Shown piece by piece: positions 1-10,067 of a stretch of DNA of 64,000 nt; within the stretch, counting starts at the first letter, position 1; the number at the start of each line of letters is the position of its first letter. The stretch spans positions 19,332,878-19,396,877 of the forward strand of contig OY829326.1 in the NCBI GenBank assembly GCA_963691655.1. The letters run 5' to 3'. The stretch is from Toxonevra muliebris. Taxonomy: Eukaryota > Arthropoda > Insecta > Diptera > Pallopteridae. The notes under the pieces are model-generated. The model saw only the letters and a list, made by a program, of their open reading frames with translations. It was not told the DNA's origin and made no database searches. A program made the translations under genes and the position numbers.

Positions 1-882
1 CGCAGTTTAATAATCACAGACCGAGCGTTAAGAAGAGCACACCAAAATAACTTCAAAAATAAAATTAAAAACAATGTGTGTGTTCTTGTTCTGTTAAAGT
101 GTAGAACAGTAGAGTGCATAAAAAAAAAACAAATAATAATAATTATTTTTATTGCTGTTAATCACAAATATATACAATAGAAACTTATTCTGTATCTTTG
201 AGATACTGTGTGTTGTGTTCAGAAATGGCTCAAAAAAGTGCGCAAAAATTTAAAACAATTTTTATTTAGTTTCGCACAACTTTGTTTTCATTAAAGTATG
301 AGTAGTATAAACTACGCAGTAACACTACACCACAATAATATACACAATACAATAATACAATATATGTATGAACAAAAAAACAAAAAAACAAAAAAAAAAG
401 AAAAAAACAAAGAAAGACTTGAGCCAGTGACGTGCGACTACGACGACTAGACAGTGGCAGCATTTGGAAACGACGATGATTTTTTAAGCTCACTAGCTGC
501 TCGTTTTCATATGCGAAGTAGTAATTAATTTGGAGCAAAGTCAGTCAGTCAGGCTGACAGACTGTCGGCCTGTCAGTCAGCAACAGGCAACAGCACAAAA
601 GTGAAAACTTCAAAATGTGAACTTTGAACAATCTTGAAAATAATTAGAAACGAAAACTAAACTTAAAAAAAAAATGAAAAAATTAAATAAAACGCAAATC
701 AAATTTAAACGTAATAAATAAAGAAGAAGTATGCAAAAAGTACGCAAAAAATAAACTTAATTCTGTATAGTATTAATTAAATTTGTTGGCTGATGAGAAA
801 ATGTTGCTGCTGATGTTACTGTGACTGCTGCTAACTTTCATGTGATGATGATAAGATTGTAATGTAGTGCTGGTATATAGAA
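1..882. other. AT-rich upstream DNA, no gene recognised
   Basis: This stretch holds A-runs, short direct repeats such as the CAGTCAGTCAG series near 540-590, and TAA-rich spacers. No open reading frame resembles a known protein; the longest minus-strand frame (266-538) is a low-complexity poly-Phe shadow of A-rich DNA. It precedes the putative core promoter at 883 and may contain regulatory sequence, but I recognise no defined site. Confidence 0.4.
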
Positions 883-915
883 TATATAAAAAACCAACAC
901 TTCCAAGTCTCATCA
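883..915 (+). promoter_or_regulatory. putative TATA + initiator core promoter
   Basis: A TATATAAAA box begins at 883. An initiator-like TCATCA lies at 910-915, placing the +1 adenine at 912, about 29-30 bases downstream of the TATA start, which is the normal spacing for insect RNA polymerase II promoters. The downstream sequence changes abruptly to GC-richer, CAG/CAA-rich DNA typical of fly 5' UTRs. There is no clear DPE. The assignment rests on spacing and context only. Confidence 0.4.
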
Positions 916-1603
916 AGCGCAGAGCAGCCCAGCGCAGCGCAACAGAAAACCAACTGACGAAGAAGCAACAACGTCGGCGCTCAACACCAGCGCCAGAACA
1001 CTAGAGTGTCTGCGTTAGCGCCACCGCCATCACCATCGCCAGTTAACTAGAAAGGGAGGTACTGAAAGAAACGAAGAACTATTACATAGACATAGAAGTA
1101 GGTGGTGCTTGTTGGTCGAAGGGGGGTTAACAGCCCTCATTCTACAACAACAACACCAACAACAACCAGAGCAAACAAACAAGCGCATATAGAAGGAAAA
1201 ACAGACTTTGTACTATTTTTTCAATGGCACGAGAATAGAGAACGTTGAACTATTTTGTTATATGTAGCGCTGGCGACTTTTTTTTATTTATTTTTATCTT
1301 TATTTTTCATTGTTGTTTTTGCAAATAAAGTTAATGAAAAGATACGCGAATACGCCGCGATTCGTTTAATTTCTTAATTTTTTTTATCTCTCGGCTGATA
1401 TGCGTGCGTGCTTCATAGAAAAAACCAAAATAAAATCAAATAGAAATAAATTTTTGTCCATTTTCATTTCGCAAGTTACATAACACCAAATCTAAGTACG
1501 TGCCTTTTTCTGCTATGCCAACAAAACGAAAAAAAGCATAGAAACATAAAAAGCTTTGTTTGGATTTTGAATGTAAACACACACAGACACACAATCCATA
1601 CAG
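912..1603 (+). other. putative untranslated first exon of a host gene
   Basis: From about 900 to 1200 the DNA is richer in G+C than its surroundings (AGCGCAGCGC, GGCGCTCAAC, CGCCACCGCCATC) and contains CAACAACAACACC-type repeats common in fly 5' UTRs. It ends at a consensus splice donor, CAG|GTATGT, with the exon ending at 1603. No long open reading frame is present, so it would be a noncoding leader exon. The gene cannot be identified because no coding exon is recognised. Alternative: fortuitous donor in repetitive DNA. Confidence 0.35.
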
Positions 1604-4600
1604 GTATGTTGAAATTAAAATAATTTATAAATGCAATTAAAATAATTTAATCATTTGTTATTAACATTATTTTGAGACTGTTATTGAACAAAGGTAACAG
1701 GTATAGAAACATATGTTAAAAATCAGCTGTTTCGCGCGTACACACACACACGTTTGGAGTTGCATGCTGCTCCATGGTTGTGTTGCTTTTTTTCCGCATA
1801 TCCTCAAAAACACGCGCTCTCCTAACGTGTCAAGTTTATCCTTAAATTATACGTTGGCGAAATACGAATAAAATAAGCATGAAAAGGAAGTACACTCATA
1901 CATATACACGCTTTAACACAAGCAACCAATTCACTCAACACACTCAGAGACGCACAATAAAGAAATTCACACACACACACGCATACTTCGACAGTTCTCT
2001 AACTCTCACAATTGTCACAATCAACAAATACTTGTCCACAAAAAAAAGACAGCGAAGAGAACATTTTAAGGCAACATAATAATAGAAACAAATGATGAGG
2101 TACCGAAAACCAACAACGCCAAATTTGCAATCTCAAAGGTGTAGAAAGAGAGGGAGAGGCAGAGCGAGAGATTTCCTCTCTCAACACAAACACATATATT
2201 GTTTTCAATTGCTCCTTGAAAGATAAGAGCGTGTGTGTGTGCGATTGTCAATGCTGCCAGACTGGAAATATTATAGGCAGCAACGCCCAAATTTATAAAT
2301 CATTTTCAATAAAACAAAACAAGAGAAAATTTTGTTGAATTAAAAAACAACTGCAAAGACAAAACACGGAGAGAGTTAAAATTTTGCAGAGGAGTGTTTG
2401 CCAAATTTAACAAATTTTTGATGTTAATTTTTGGTATGATTAATTAAAATTAGGGTAACCAAGTGAAATAAAAAATGATTTTATTTGCATTCAAAACCAT
2501 TAGACTAAAATAGCCTAAATACATTACTAAAACTAATATTCAATCAAATAAAAAAAATAATAATCGTGAATACAAATATAAAGTTACAGTATTTCTCGTT
2601 TAAAAAATATCCACTTTCCATTTGGAGACTATATTTATATATTGTACTTAAACGAAACTTACGAAATTTCGAGCCATTTCGAACTTTTTTTACTTCCAAA
2701 ATGTTCAAAGTTTTCGCTTGGAATTTTCGTCCCTCTTTTAATTGTAATCAGGGCAAGTGAAATATTGGTCACGTTTCGCAGATGCAAAACATGCTCAGTT
2801 AGAGTAGCAGAAAAATAATCGCTCGAAAAAATGGCGACATTTCAAGCTAATTTTTGCTGAGCACAAAGTGAGCATGTTGACTTTCTGTGACACAAATGGG
2901 ACAGTGGTGTAACAGTACTTGAGTATTTGTGTTTGTGAAACGCGAACAATATCATCGATATTCAAAATATTAACATTAGTATCCATTTAACAAGAAAGTC
3001 TATCACTATAATGAAGTAAGTTTTGCCTAATACTTTAAAAGTCATTGATAAGGAAATGTTTGCCACATTTATCGAAAATGTTTTGCAAATTTTCTGCGTT
3101 CTGAAGTTAAGAATATTTTCTTTTAGTTTAAAGCTTTCGTCCTTCTCCTGAATTTGAAAAGTCTAAAAATTATTTAAGAGTAGAAAGTTTTTACTACATA
3201 TTTGTAAATTTAGACTTATTTTGAAAGGTATTAAAATGTTAAATATTGCACAATGGTAATTGGGATTTTTCCATCATCATATGGCACTTTAGAGGCGGCC
3301 AAATTTGGGTAGAAAAAGTACGAAAGGGGGAAATGATGAGGAGGATGATGCAATAAGACTGCGAAATTCAGCTTAATTCAGAACTAACTGCAAATCGAAA
3401 GATCCTTTTCAAAGTAGATGCTCAGCCGCTCATTAATTTGCTAGTATCCTAATTGAGATGAACGAAATAGATGACCATAAGTGATTTTCACTAATTATCT
3501 GAATCATTTTTAAGTTTTTTGTTCGGGAATAACAATGAACAAGAAAAAATTCCGCATTGTTTTCAATATTATAGGAATTTCAAATAAAGTTTTCCTAAAA
3601 TAGCAATCTATTTGTATTCAATTTGAAATTAACTTTACATCTCATATGTACATATGTATGTATAATAATCTGTCGGTCGTTTTGTCTTTATTCTATTTTT
3701 TTTTATATATAATTTTCTGCTATACATATATACAAATGAGTATGCATATAATTTGTGTGCATATATTTAAATATCTCAAAGCGAACTATATCTTCGATAT
3801 ATATAAATATCTACCTACTTTTTGGCTTAATTTTTCTGTATAAGCCTAAGCTACATACACAATAATTTATATGTACATTCAAACATACATACGAGTACAT
3901 ATGTATATGAAAGGAAATAGAATTGAAATTAATTTGTGCTGGTCGGTAGGAATTGAAAATTGTTGCTGCGTTCGCTCTCAGAATACAAAAGTGTACCCAA
4001 AAATTTTACTATTTGCCAAACTATTTACAAGTATGTTTGTGAAAAAATTACAAGTATGAGCATGAGTAGCATTGGATATGTGGTGGAAGTAGCAATGGAA
4101 GTGGCAGAAGCCTCAACTCTGCTCTACTATACTCTATAACTCTTTAGCTACTCGTTTTCCGTATTGTCGCGATTTTTTAATGCGCAATAAACATTTTCAA
4201 AAAAAAAAAAACAAAAAAATGCAAAAAAAAAATTTGAAATAAATAATAAACCCCTTTGAACCCCTTCTTCATTTTCGACAAGATACAGAACAAAAAAATT
4301 AGAAAAAAGTAAAATAAAGTAATGTTCAAGATAAATATTGTATGCTTAGATATATGCGAGTATATATATAAATGTGTATATATATCTAACAAAAAGAGTA
4401 TAAAGAATTAAAAAAAAAAAAAACAAACAAAAAACGTGTCTTCAAGGCAACATTTTTTTGTTTTTTTTTTTTTGTTATTTTTGGTACTACTGCGATTTGT
4501 GAGATCTCTCTTTGAAAGATGCGATATTTATCTAAATATCTATCTATATACTTGAGTATAGTATGCGAGGCTAGCAGATGGATCATACATACATATGTAC

Positions 4601-5843
4601 GTATATATAGATGCGATATTTGAGTGAGTATATCTATTCCATTTTTATGGCATTTTAATTTTATGGATTTTTATTAGGCAAAACCTTTAGATTTTTTTTA
4701 GATTTCCAGTTCAATTTTCGACAATTTTGTTTCCAAATTCGTTTTTCTTCATGGTTTTTAATATGTTCCTAATACCCAGTGGGAAAATAGGAGATATGCA
4801 ATAATATTAATATACGAGATTTTTAATCAAAATTAATTAAAAATTAATTTTGAACCATTTCTCTTAATAAGGGAGTGAAGTAAAAACAGCATTCTCAAGT
4901 AAATAAAAACCGAATCTTCTTTCATTTCTTTTTATATTACAAAAAAAAAACGCTTTCCTTTCCAAATGTTCAATTCTTTCCTCAAATTATGTGAAAGGCA
5001 TAAAGAGATTCTCCATCACAGTGTAAAAACATTTATAAAATGCTTAATTTTGGTTATTTAGCATTTGTTGTTTGAATACCGCTTTCTTCGATTAAGTACA
5101 TTGTAATGCTACATTTGTTTCCTAAAGAAAGCAATTTTGATTCCATATAAGGCAGAAACTATTTGACAATATTTTTTATACAATTTTTATATATTTCAAG
5201 AACCAATCCTAGATTATATTCATCCCTAGATTTCGTATTTTCCTGCTGGGTAACGATATATGGTATTTATTTATCTTGTAAATTCATACATACTCTCAAG
5301 TGGTTTTTTTTAATAGCATCGATTGAATCGAGTATTTGAAGCTATTTTTTGTTTTGTTTTTATTTTGTTTAAATAAAACAACTAATTAACGTTTTGAAAA
5401 AAAAATTGTTTATATTCAGTGATGCTAAATGATATTTAAAAGAAGAAATAGAATAAAAATAAGAAGACGTAATATCTGTGGCTGAAGGAAAAAGGAACAG
5501 AGTTTAGTCTCAAAACCGAAATAGTTTAAATTGTTGCTGACGCAAATTGTTTGTATAAAACACAACAACAACAACAACCACAACTATTTTTTATGACGTA
5601 CAAATCAAGTAGCAACCTCGTAAGTTTTGCGTCATTTCATTTTTAGTTTTTCCTTTTTCCCTTCATCAATTTTATTTTGCTGTTTTTCGTTTCACTTTTG
5701 TAAATAAAAAATTATGAATATTTTTCTTCTTCTGTTTTTTCTTTTATAGTTTCATATACTTTTCAATGAATAAAGAAGCAAAAGAAAAGTAATTAAGTAA
5801 ATATAAATTTGTGTTTATAATTTGTTCAAGTGTAGAGTGAGGT
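1604..5843. other. AT-rich noncoding stretch (possible intron)
   Basis: Contains CA-rich tracts (1740-1752, 1905-1985), GA-rich DNA (2140-2175), TATA/CATA-rich DNA (3640-3900, 4320-4620), poly-A/T runs and a CAACAACAACAAC tract at about 5562-5583. Small open frames here are all low-complexity. No RNA gene, transposase or reverse transcriptase motif was found. Confidence 0.45.
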
Positions 5844-5867
5844 GGTCCATTGAGAGTAGAATGGACC
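5844..5867. repeat. short perfect hairpin
   Basis: GGTCCATT (5844-5851) and AATGGACC (5860-5867) are exact inverted repeats separated by 8 bases. The right arm overlaps the start of the 110-bp repeat at 5865, so the hairpin may mark the edge of that unit. Confidence 0.5.
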
Positions 5868-5974
5868 TTAAAGGCCATTCTAGTCGGTTCATTGTACATC
5901 CTCATTTCAAGGTTCACCAGTTGACGTCAAGCTTCGGAGTCAAATATTTATGGATTGAATAATTTATCTGTATA
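5865..5974 (+). repeat. 110-bp dispersed direct repeat, copy A
   Basis: Starts ACCTTAAAGGCCATTCTAGT and ends near TTTATCTGTATA. It is almost identical to 6352-6461 (only a few substitutions, for example CACC/CATC and CGGAGTC/CTGAGTG). No terminal inverted repeat or coding potential is visible. It is probably part of an unrecognised short interspersed element. Confidence 0.75.
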
Positions 5975-6129
5975 AAAATTAAGTAGTTTTTGCTAAGATT
6001 TAAGAAATAACTTATTTATATTTAGCCGACTATTTTGTCTTCCCCATGTGCCTCAGTTCTTGAATTCGAAAATATTTACTACATATGAATTTTTTTTTGC
6101 GGAATTTCAAATTTTCTGCAATATTCTAT

Positions 6130-6170
6130 TTAACCCTTATATTGGCACCACGGTCTGGCCAGACCTTTTT
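6130..6170 (+). mobile_element. possible piggyBac-like element end
   Basis: TTAA at 6130-6133 is followed directly by CCCTTATATTGGCACC and then a perfect 14-bp palindrome GGTCTGGCCAGACC (6152-6165). A TTAA target followed by CCC at the terminus is the hallmark of the piggyBac superfamily. No matching opposite end (GGG-TTAA) was found nearby, so this is at most a truncated end. Confidence 0.25.
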
Positions 6171-6333
6171 CAATTTTGTTGACATTTTTTTATTATTTGT
6201 AATATCACTATGATCTCCAAAATCCATGATATCCTTAAATAACTATTTCCAAATAGATTTATAAAAAAATCGGAGCCCTGAGATATGAAGGGGACGAGAT
6301 TTTGGTGATTTCAAAATTTTAGTCATATTAGTA

Positions 6334-6560
6334 CACGGTTGCCACTTTGGTACCTTAAAGGCCATTCTAGTCGGTTCATTGTACATCCTCATTTCAAGGT
6401 TCATCAGTTGACGTCAAGCTTCTGAGTGAAATATTTATGGATTGAATAATTTATCTGTATATCTACCAAAACTGGTAAATTTTTTTCCATTTTCCTGCGT
6501 TTGGTACATTGGTACATGTTTTTAAAATTTGGTACATTTTGTGTTCAAAGATGGCTTTTA
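6334..6560 (+). mobile_element. fragment of hAT-type MITE (same family as 22869-23357)
   Basis: CACGGTTGCCACTTTGGTAC at 6334 and the block ACCAAAACTGGTAAATTTTT onward (GGTACATTGGTACATG, AAAATTTGGTACATT) match the reverse complement of the MITE at 22869-23357. The opposite end is not recognisable. The 110-bp repeat copy B (6352-6461) sits exactly between these two blocks, where the other copy has only about four bases, so the repeat interrupts this MITE. Confidence 0.65.
6352..6461 (+). repeat. 110-bp dispersed direct repeat, copy B (nested in a MITE)
   Basis: Near-identical to copy A at 5865-5974. It lies inside the MITE fragment at 6334-6560, immediately after GGTAC, and MITE homology resumes at CTACCAAAACTGG. 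It is therefore an insertion, or a gene-conversion tract, younger than the MITE. Confidence 0.7.
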
Positions 6561-6975
6561 TAATAATTAAGAATTGTAAACTTATTTTCAAAATATTTTT
6601 TTTTTGAAAAAGGTAAAATTTTTATATATATATATAATATATTTCAAAAGAATTGTGTGTCGGACGTTAATAGTCTCATTATATCTAGTTGGCCAAAGAC
6701 TATTTATAAAATACAAAATATATTTAAATTAATGTGGTACTTTTTATTAACTCTGGTGTTCCGGCCTAATTTTTACGGTTATTTCGGGAATTTTTTATTA
6801 TAACAAAATAATATATAATTATTTCAATTTTATTATATGTTCTTACTGACATTTTTAACTGTACAAAAAAAAATTGTTTGGTGTTTATTTTACGATATTT
6901 ATTAGTATATTTTAAGTTCGAAGTAAAAAAGAATTGTGTTGGGCGGGCCCGGGTGATTTCGGTTCTTGAAGTCAT
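6561..6975. other. AT-rich spacer
   Basis: Contains a TATATATATA tract near 6625-6645 and no recognised gene. The final 30 bases, including GGGCGGGCCCGGG at about 6940-6952, are unusually GC-rich and directly abut the 3' tail of the LINE. Confidence 0.4.
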
Positions 6976-6977
6976 GT

Positions 6978-7032
<55 letters not shown>
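6976..7032 (-). repeat. TTTA tandem repeat, 3' tail of the LINE
   Basis: About 14 uninterrupted copies of TTTA on the plus strand, which read as a (TAAA)n tail on the strand encoding the LINE. It begins about 95 bases after the ORF2 stop. Simple-repeat tails instead of poly-A are usual in several CR1- and I-related LINE groups. Confidence 0.85.
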
Positions 7033-7127
7033 GTCTATGGAATTTACATCCTTACAGACTAGGTATAACAATTCAACTAATAATAATAAATTGAAGTGCA
7101 AATTTATACAATAATACAGACTTAATG

Positions 7128-10067
7128 CTAGATAGTTTCTATGAGAAGCATTTTAAAACTTTTTTTTGCAATTGAAAAATCTAAAAAATGTTCTTCAGCG
7201 ATTCTATTATATATCGTTAAAGCCCTGGTAATGGGTTCATTTGAGGCATAATTAGCTTTGTGGAGATTTACGTTAAATGTATGACATAGACGCAAATTCC
7301 GCGCAGGTACTTTAAAAGTAATCAATTCTAATAAATACGAGCAGTCAATATTGCCACAGATAATGTCATATACAAACATTAATGAGAGAGTTGCTCTTCT
7401 AGTTTCAAGCGATTTTAAGCTCAAAAGCAAGCATCGCGCATTATAGGATGGAAGTGGTTCCACAAAATTTAGGGATCGCAAAGCGTATTTAATGAAAATT
7501 TTTTGAATACGCTCGAGACGGTTGGAATGTACAGCATAGAACGGGTTCCAAATAAATGCTGCATATTCTAGCTTTGAGCGGACAAAAGAACTATATAGCA
7601 ACTTATGTGTATATGGGTCCTTGAACTCAGAACTATTTCGACGAACAAATGCCATAACGGAGTAAGCTTTTGGAATAATGTAATTGAGATGCTGCACAAA
7701 TGAAAGGCAAGAGTCAAAAATAACTCCAAGATCCAATATTTCCTTTAGCGAATTGAGACAGTTATTAGCAATACTAAATGAGGATGAGATTGGGTTGCGC
7801 AGTCTAGAGAAAGTAATATGCGAACATTTAGTATAATTAAGATGTAAATGATTGGCTGTACACCAATTAACAAAATTATTGAGTTCAGATTGTAAGATGT
7901 TAATGTCCGATAAATTTCTAATGGCAAGATATAATTTTAAGTCGTCAGCATATAAAAGATAATTTACTCTAGAGAAACAACCCCCCACGTCATTAATAAA
8001 TAATATGAATAGTAAGGGACCAAGTATACTACCCTGGGGGACACCAGATGTTGCTATGAAAGACTTTGACCTTACTCCATCAATCAATACATAGCAGCAT
8101 CTTTGATGAAGGTATGATTTGATCCATTGCAGAAACGTAGAATGGAAACCCATTTTTAACAGCTTAGAAATCAGAATACTATGCGAAACTTTGTCAAAGG
8201 CTTTCGAGAAGTCAGTGTATATAGTGTCAACTTGGCAGCCTGATTCAAATGAAGTGATACAATATTTTGTGAAAACTGCAAGATTGGTTACAGTTGAGCG
8301 ACCTAACACGAAACCATGTTGATTCGGAGAGATCAATCTTTTTACTGCAAAAAATACTTTGTCTTTGACAATGCTTTCAAAAAGTTTTGATATAGTTGAG
8401 AGCTTAGAGATGGGTCTATAATTAGAAATATTACACTTATTACCTTTTTTTAATACAGGCGAAACTAAAGCAACTTTCCATTTGTCAATAAAAATACCAG
8501 TGCTGAGTGATTTGTTAAAGATAAGTTTCAATGGCGTAACAAGAGAGTCAGCACATTTTTTTATTAACAATGGCGATACACCATCAATATCTAATTTAGA
8601 GGAATTTTTAAGATTTATAATCCCATTTATAACATCTGCATCTGTTAGTATTAACGAACCGAAATCAACAGATGATACAATATTCAACAAATTAGAATCA
8701 TCCACTTCGACTTGAGGATCAAAATTAGCCAGGAAATAATCAGAGAAAAGATTAACAGTATCATGGATAGAGTATGATACTTTATCATCCAAGAACATAG
8801 AACTAGGCATACTGGAGCAGGTTTTTTTGCTCTGCACAAAATTCCAGAATGTTTTTGGATCCAATTTAATTGATTTTTCAAATTGCATGATATATTGATT
8901 GTATAAAAATTTATCTAAACAATTAAATTCACGTGAATAATATTCATATTTTGATTTATGAGTGGCATTATTAGTTGCTGTATATAATTTATAAAATTTA
9001 TTTCGACGGTTCTTAAGTTTTTTTAGGCCAACAGTATACCAGGGCAATTTATAAACTTTTTGTTTCTTAAAGGGAACATTTTTAGTAAAAATCTGAAAAA
9101 CATTTTTAAGAAATAGTTCAAAGCAGTGAGAGACATTGTTTTGATAAAACATGTACTCCCATTGAATACTGTTTAACAAGTAATTAATATCATCAAAATT
9201 ACATAAATTGAAATTAAAATTACAACTGATATTATCTTGAGGAAGTTTGGGATAAATATAAAATTCAATTTCTAAGACTAAAGGGACATGATGCATATCA
9301 GAAGATGAAATTGGAAAACTACATTTATTTAGTTCATACTTAAGATTATCATTAATGAAAATTAGGTCAAGTAATCTATTTAGCTTATTGTGAAACGAAT
9401 TAATTTGAACTAAATCTGCAGAAAACAAACTGTCAATAAAATTTATTTCATGTGCATGATTTATATTACTGGGTGTTAATACTGTAGCATTAGATAAGTA
9501 CGACCACTTAACCATATTTAAATTGTAATCCCCAAGTATAACAAGATGACAGTTCTCACCACTATCAGCCGAAATGTGGGTTATATTTTCAACATGAGCA
9601 GCATAAACGGCATCAGAGCTGTTAGGCGGGATGTACGAAGCACATATTTTTAACATACCTAGTGGACTTGAAACTGATACACTAAGCTGGTCCAAAAGAG
9701 TATCAGAGTTATGCAGGGATATTAACGAAGATTGTAACACACGATTGATAGCTATGAGAACACCACCACCTCTATTACAGCCAGTCGTTACAGCATCACG
9801 ATCCTTACGATAGACGTGATATAAGTTAAGATCACAAATTTCACCATCAAAAAAATCCATATTTAGCCATGTTTCAACGAGAATTATTATATCATAGTCG
9901 GCCTGAGAAATAGCTGCGTATATGGTCTTCAGTTTTGTCCTCATTCCAGATACGTTGTGATAGTATAGTTTTAGGTTGTTTATTTGTTTATGATTACCCA
10001 AATTATTATTACTCGGGCCATTAGACTGACAGTAAGGTTGAGCAATTGTATTAATTGCTGTATTCGT
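7128..10067 (-). CDS. LINE ORF2: AP endonuclease + reverse transcriptase
   Basis: The protein nicks target DNA and copies its own RNA at the nick (target-primed reverse transcription). Counting from an ACG codon at 10067, the product is about 979 residues, normal for this group. The apurinic endonuclease domain occupies roughly residues 30-260, with YYHNVSGMRTK, VETWL (about 63), LGDYNLNM (about 177) and SSDMHHVPL (about 254). The reverse transcriptase spans roughly 460-770, with NYRPIS, TDFSKAFDKV (about 617), GVPQGSILGPLLF and YADDLKLY (about 705). No RNase H domain is seen. The frame stays open upstream to 10118 and beyond without an ATG; it overlaps the ORF1 end. The ACG sits exactly where a TAATG stop-start would be, so initiation by coupling or at a mutated start is inferred. 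All visible catalytic motifs look intact. Confidence 0.9.
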   Translation of the reverse strand, partial: TNTAINTIAQPYCQSNGPSNNNLGNHKQINNLKLYYHNVSGMRTKLKTIYAAISQADYDIIILVETWLNMDFFDGEICDLNLYHVYRKDRDAVTTGCNRGGGVLIAINRVLQSSLISLHNSDTLLDQLSVSVSSPLGMLKICASYIPPNSSDAVYAAHVENITHISADSGENCHLVILGDYNLNMVKWSYLSNATVLTPSNINHAHEINFIDSLFSADLVQINSFHNKLNRLLDLIFINDNLKYELNKCSFPISSSDMHHVPLVLEIEFYIYPKLPQDNISCNFNFNLCNFDDINYLLNSIQWEYMFYQNNVSHCFELFLKNVFQIFTKNVPFKKQKVYKLPWYTVGLKKLKNRRNKFYKLYTATNNATHKSKYEYYSREFNCLDKFLYNQYIMQFEKSIKLDPKTFWNFVQSKKTCSSMPSSMFLDDKVSYSIHDTVNLFSDYFLANFDPQVEVDDSNLLNIVSSVDFGSLILTDADVINGIINLKNSSKLDIDGVSPLLIKKCADSLVTPLKLIFNKSLSTGIFIDKWKVALVSPVLKKGNKCNISNYRPISKLSTISKLFESIVKDKVFFAVKRLISPNQHGFVLGRSTVTNLAVFTKYCITSFESGCQVDTIYTDFSKAFDKVSHSILISKLLKMGFHSTFLQWIKSYLHQRCCYVLIDGVRSKSFIATSGVPQGSILGPLLFILFINDVGGCFSRVNYLLYADDLKLYLAIRNLSDINILQSELNNFVNWCTANHLHLNYTKCSHITFSRLRNPISSSFSIANNCLNSLKEILDLGVIFDSCLSFVQHLNYIIPKAYSVMAFVRRNSSEFKDPYTHKLLYSSFVRSKLEYAAFIWNPFYAVHSNRLERIQKIFIKYALRSLNFVEPLPSYNARCLLLSLKSLETRRATLSLMFVYDIICGNIDCSYLLELITFKVPARNLRLCHTFNVNLHKANYASNEPITRALTIYNRIAEEHFLDFSIAKKSFKMLLIETI

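Noticed and set aside
8119..8881. Plus- and minus-strand short frames inside the LINE
   Set aside because: They are shadows of ORF2 in other frames.
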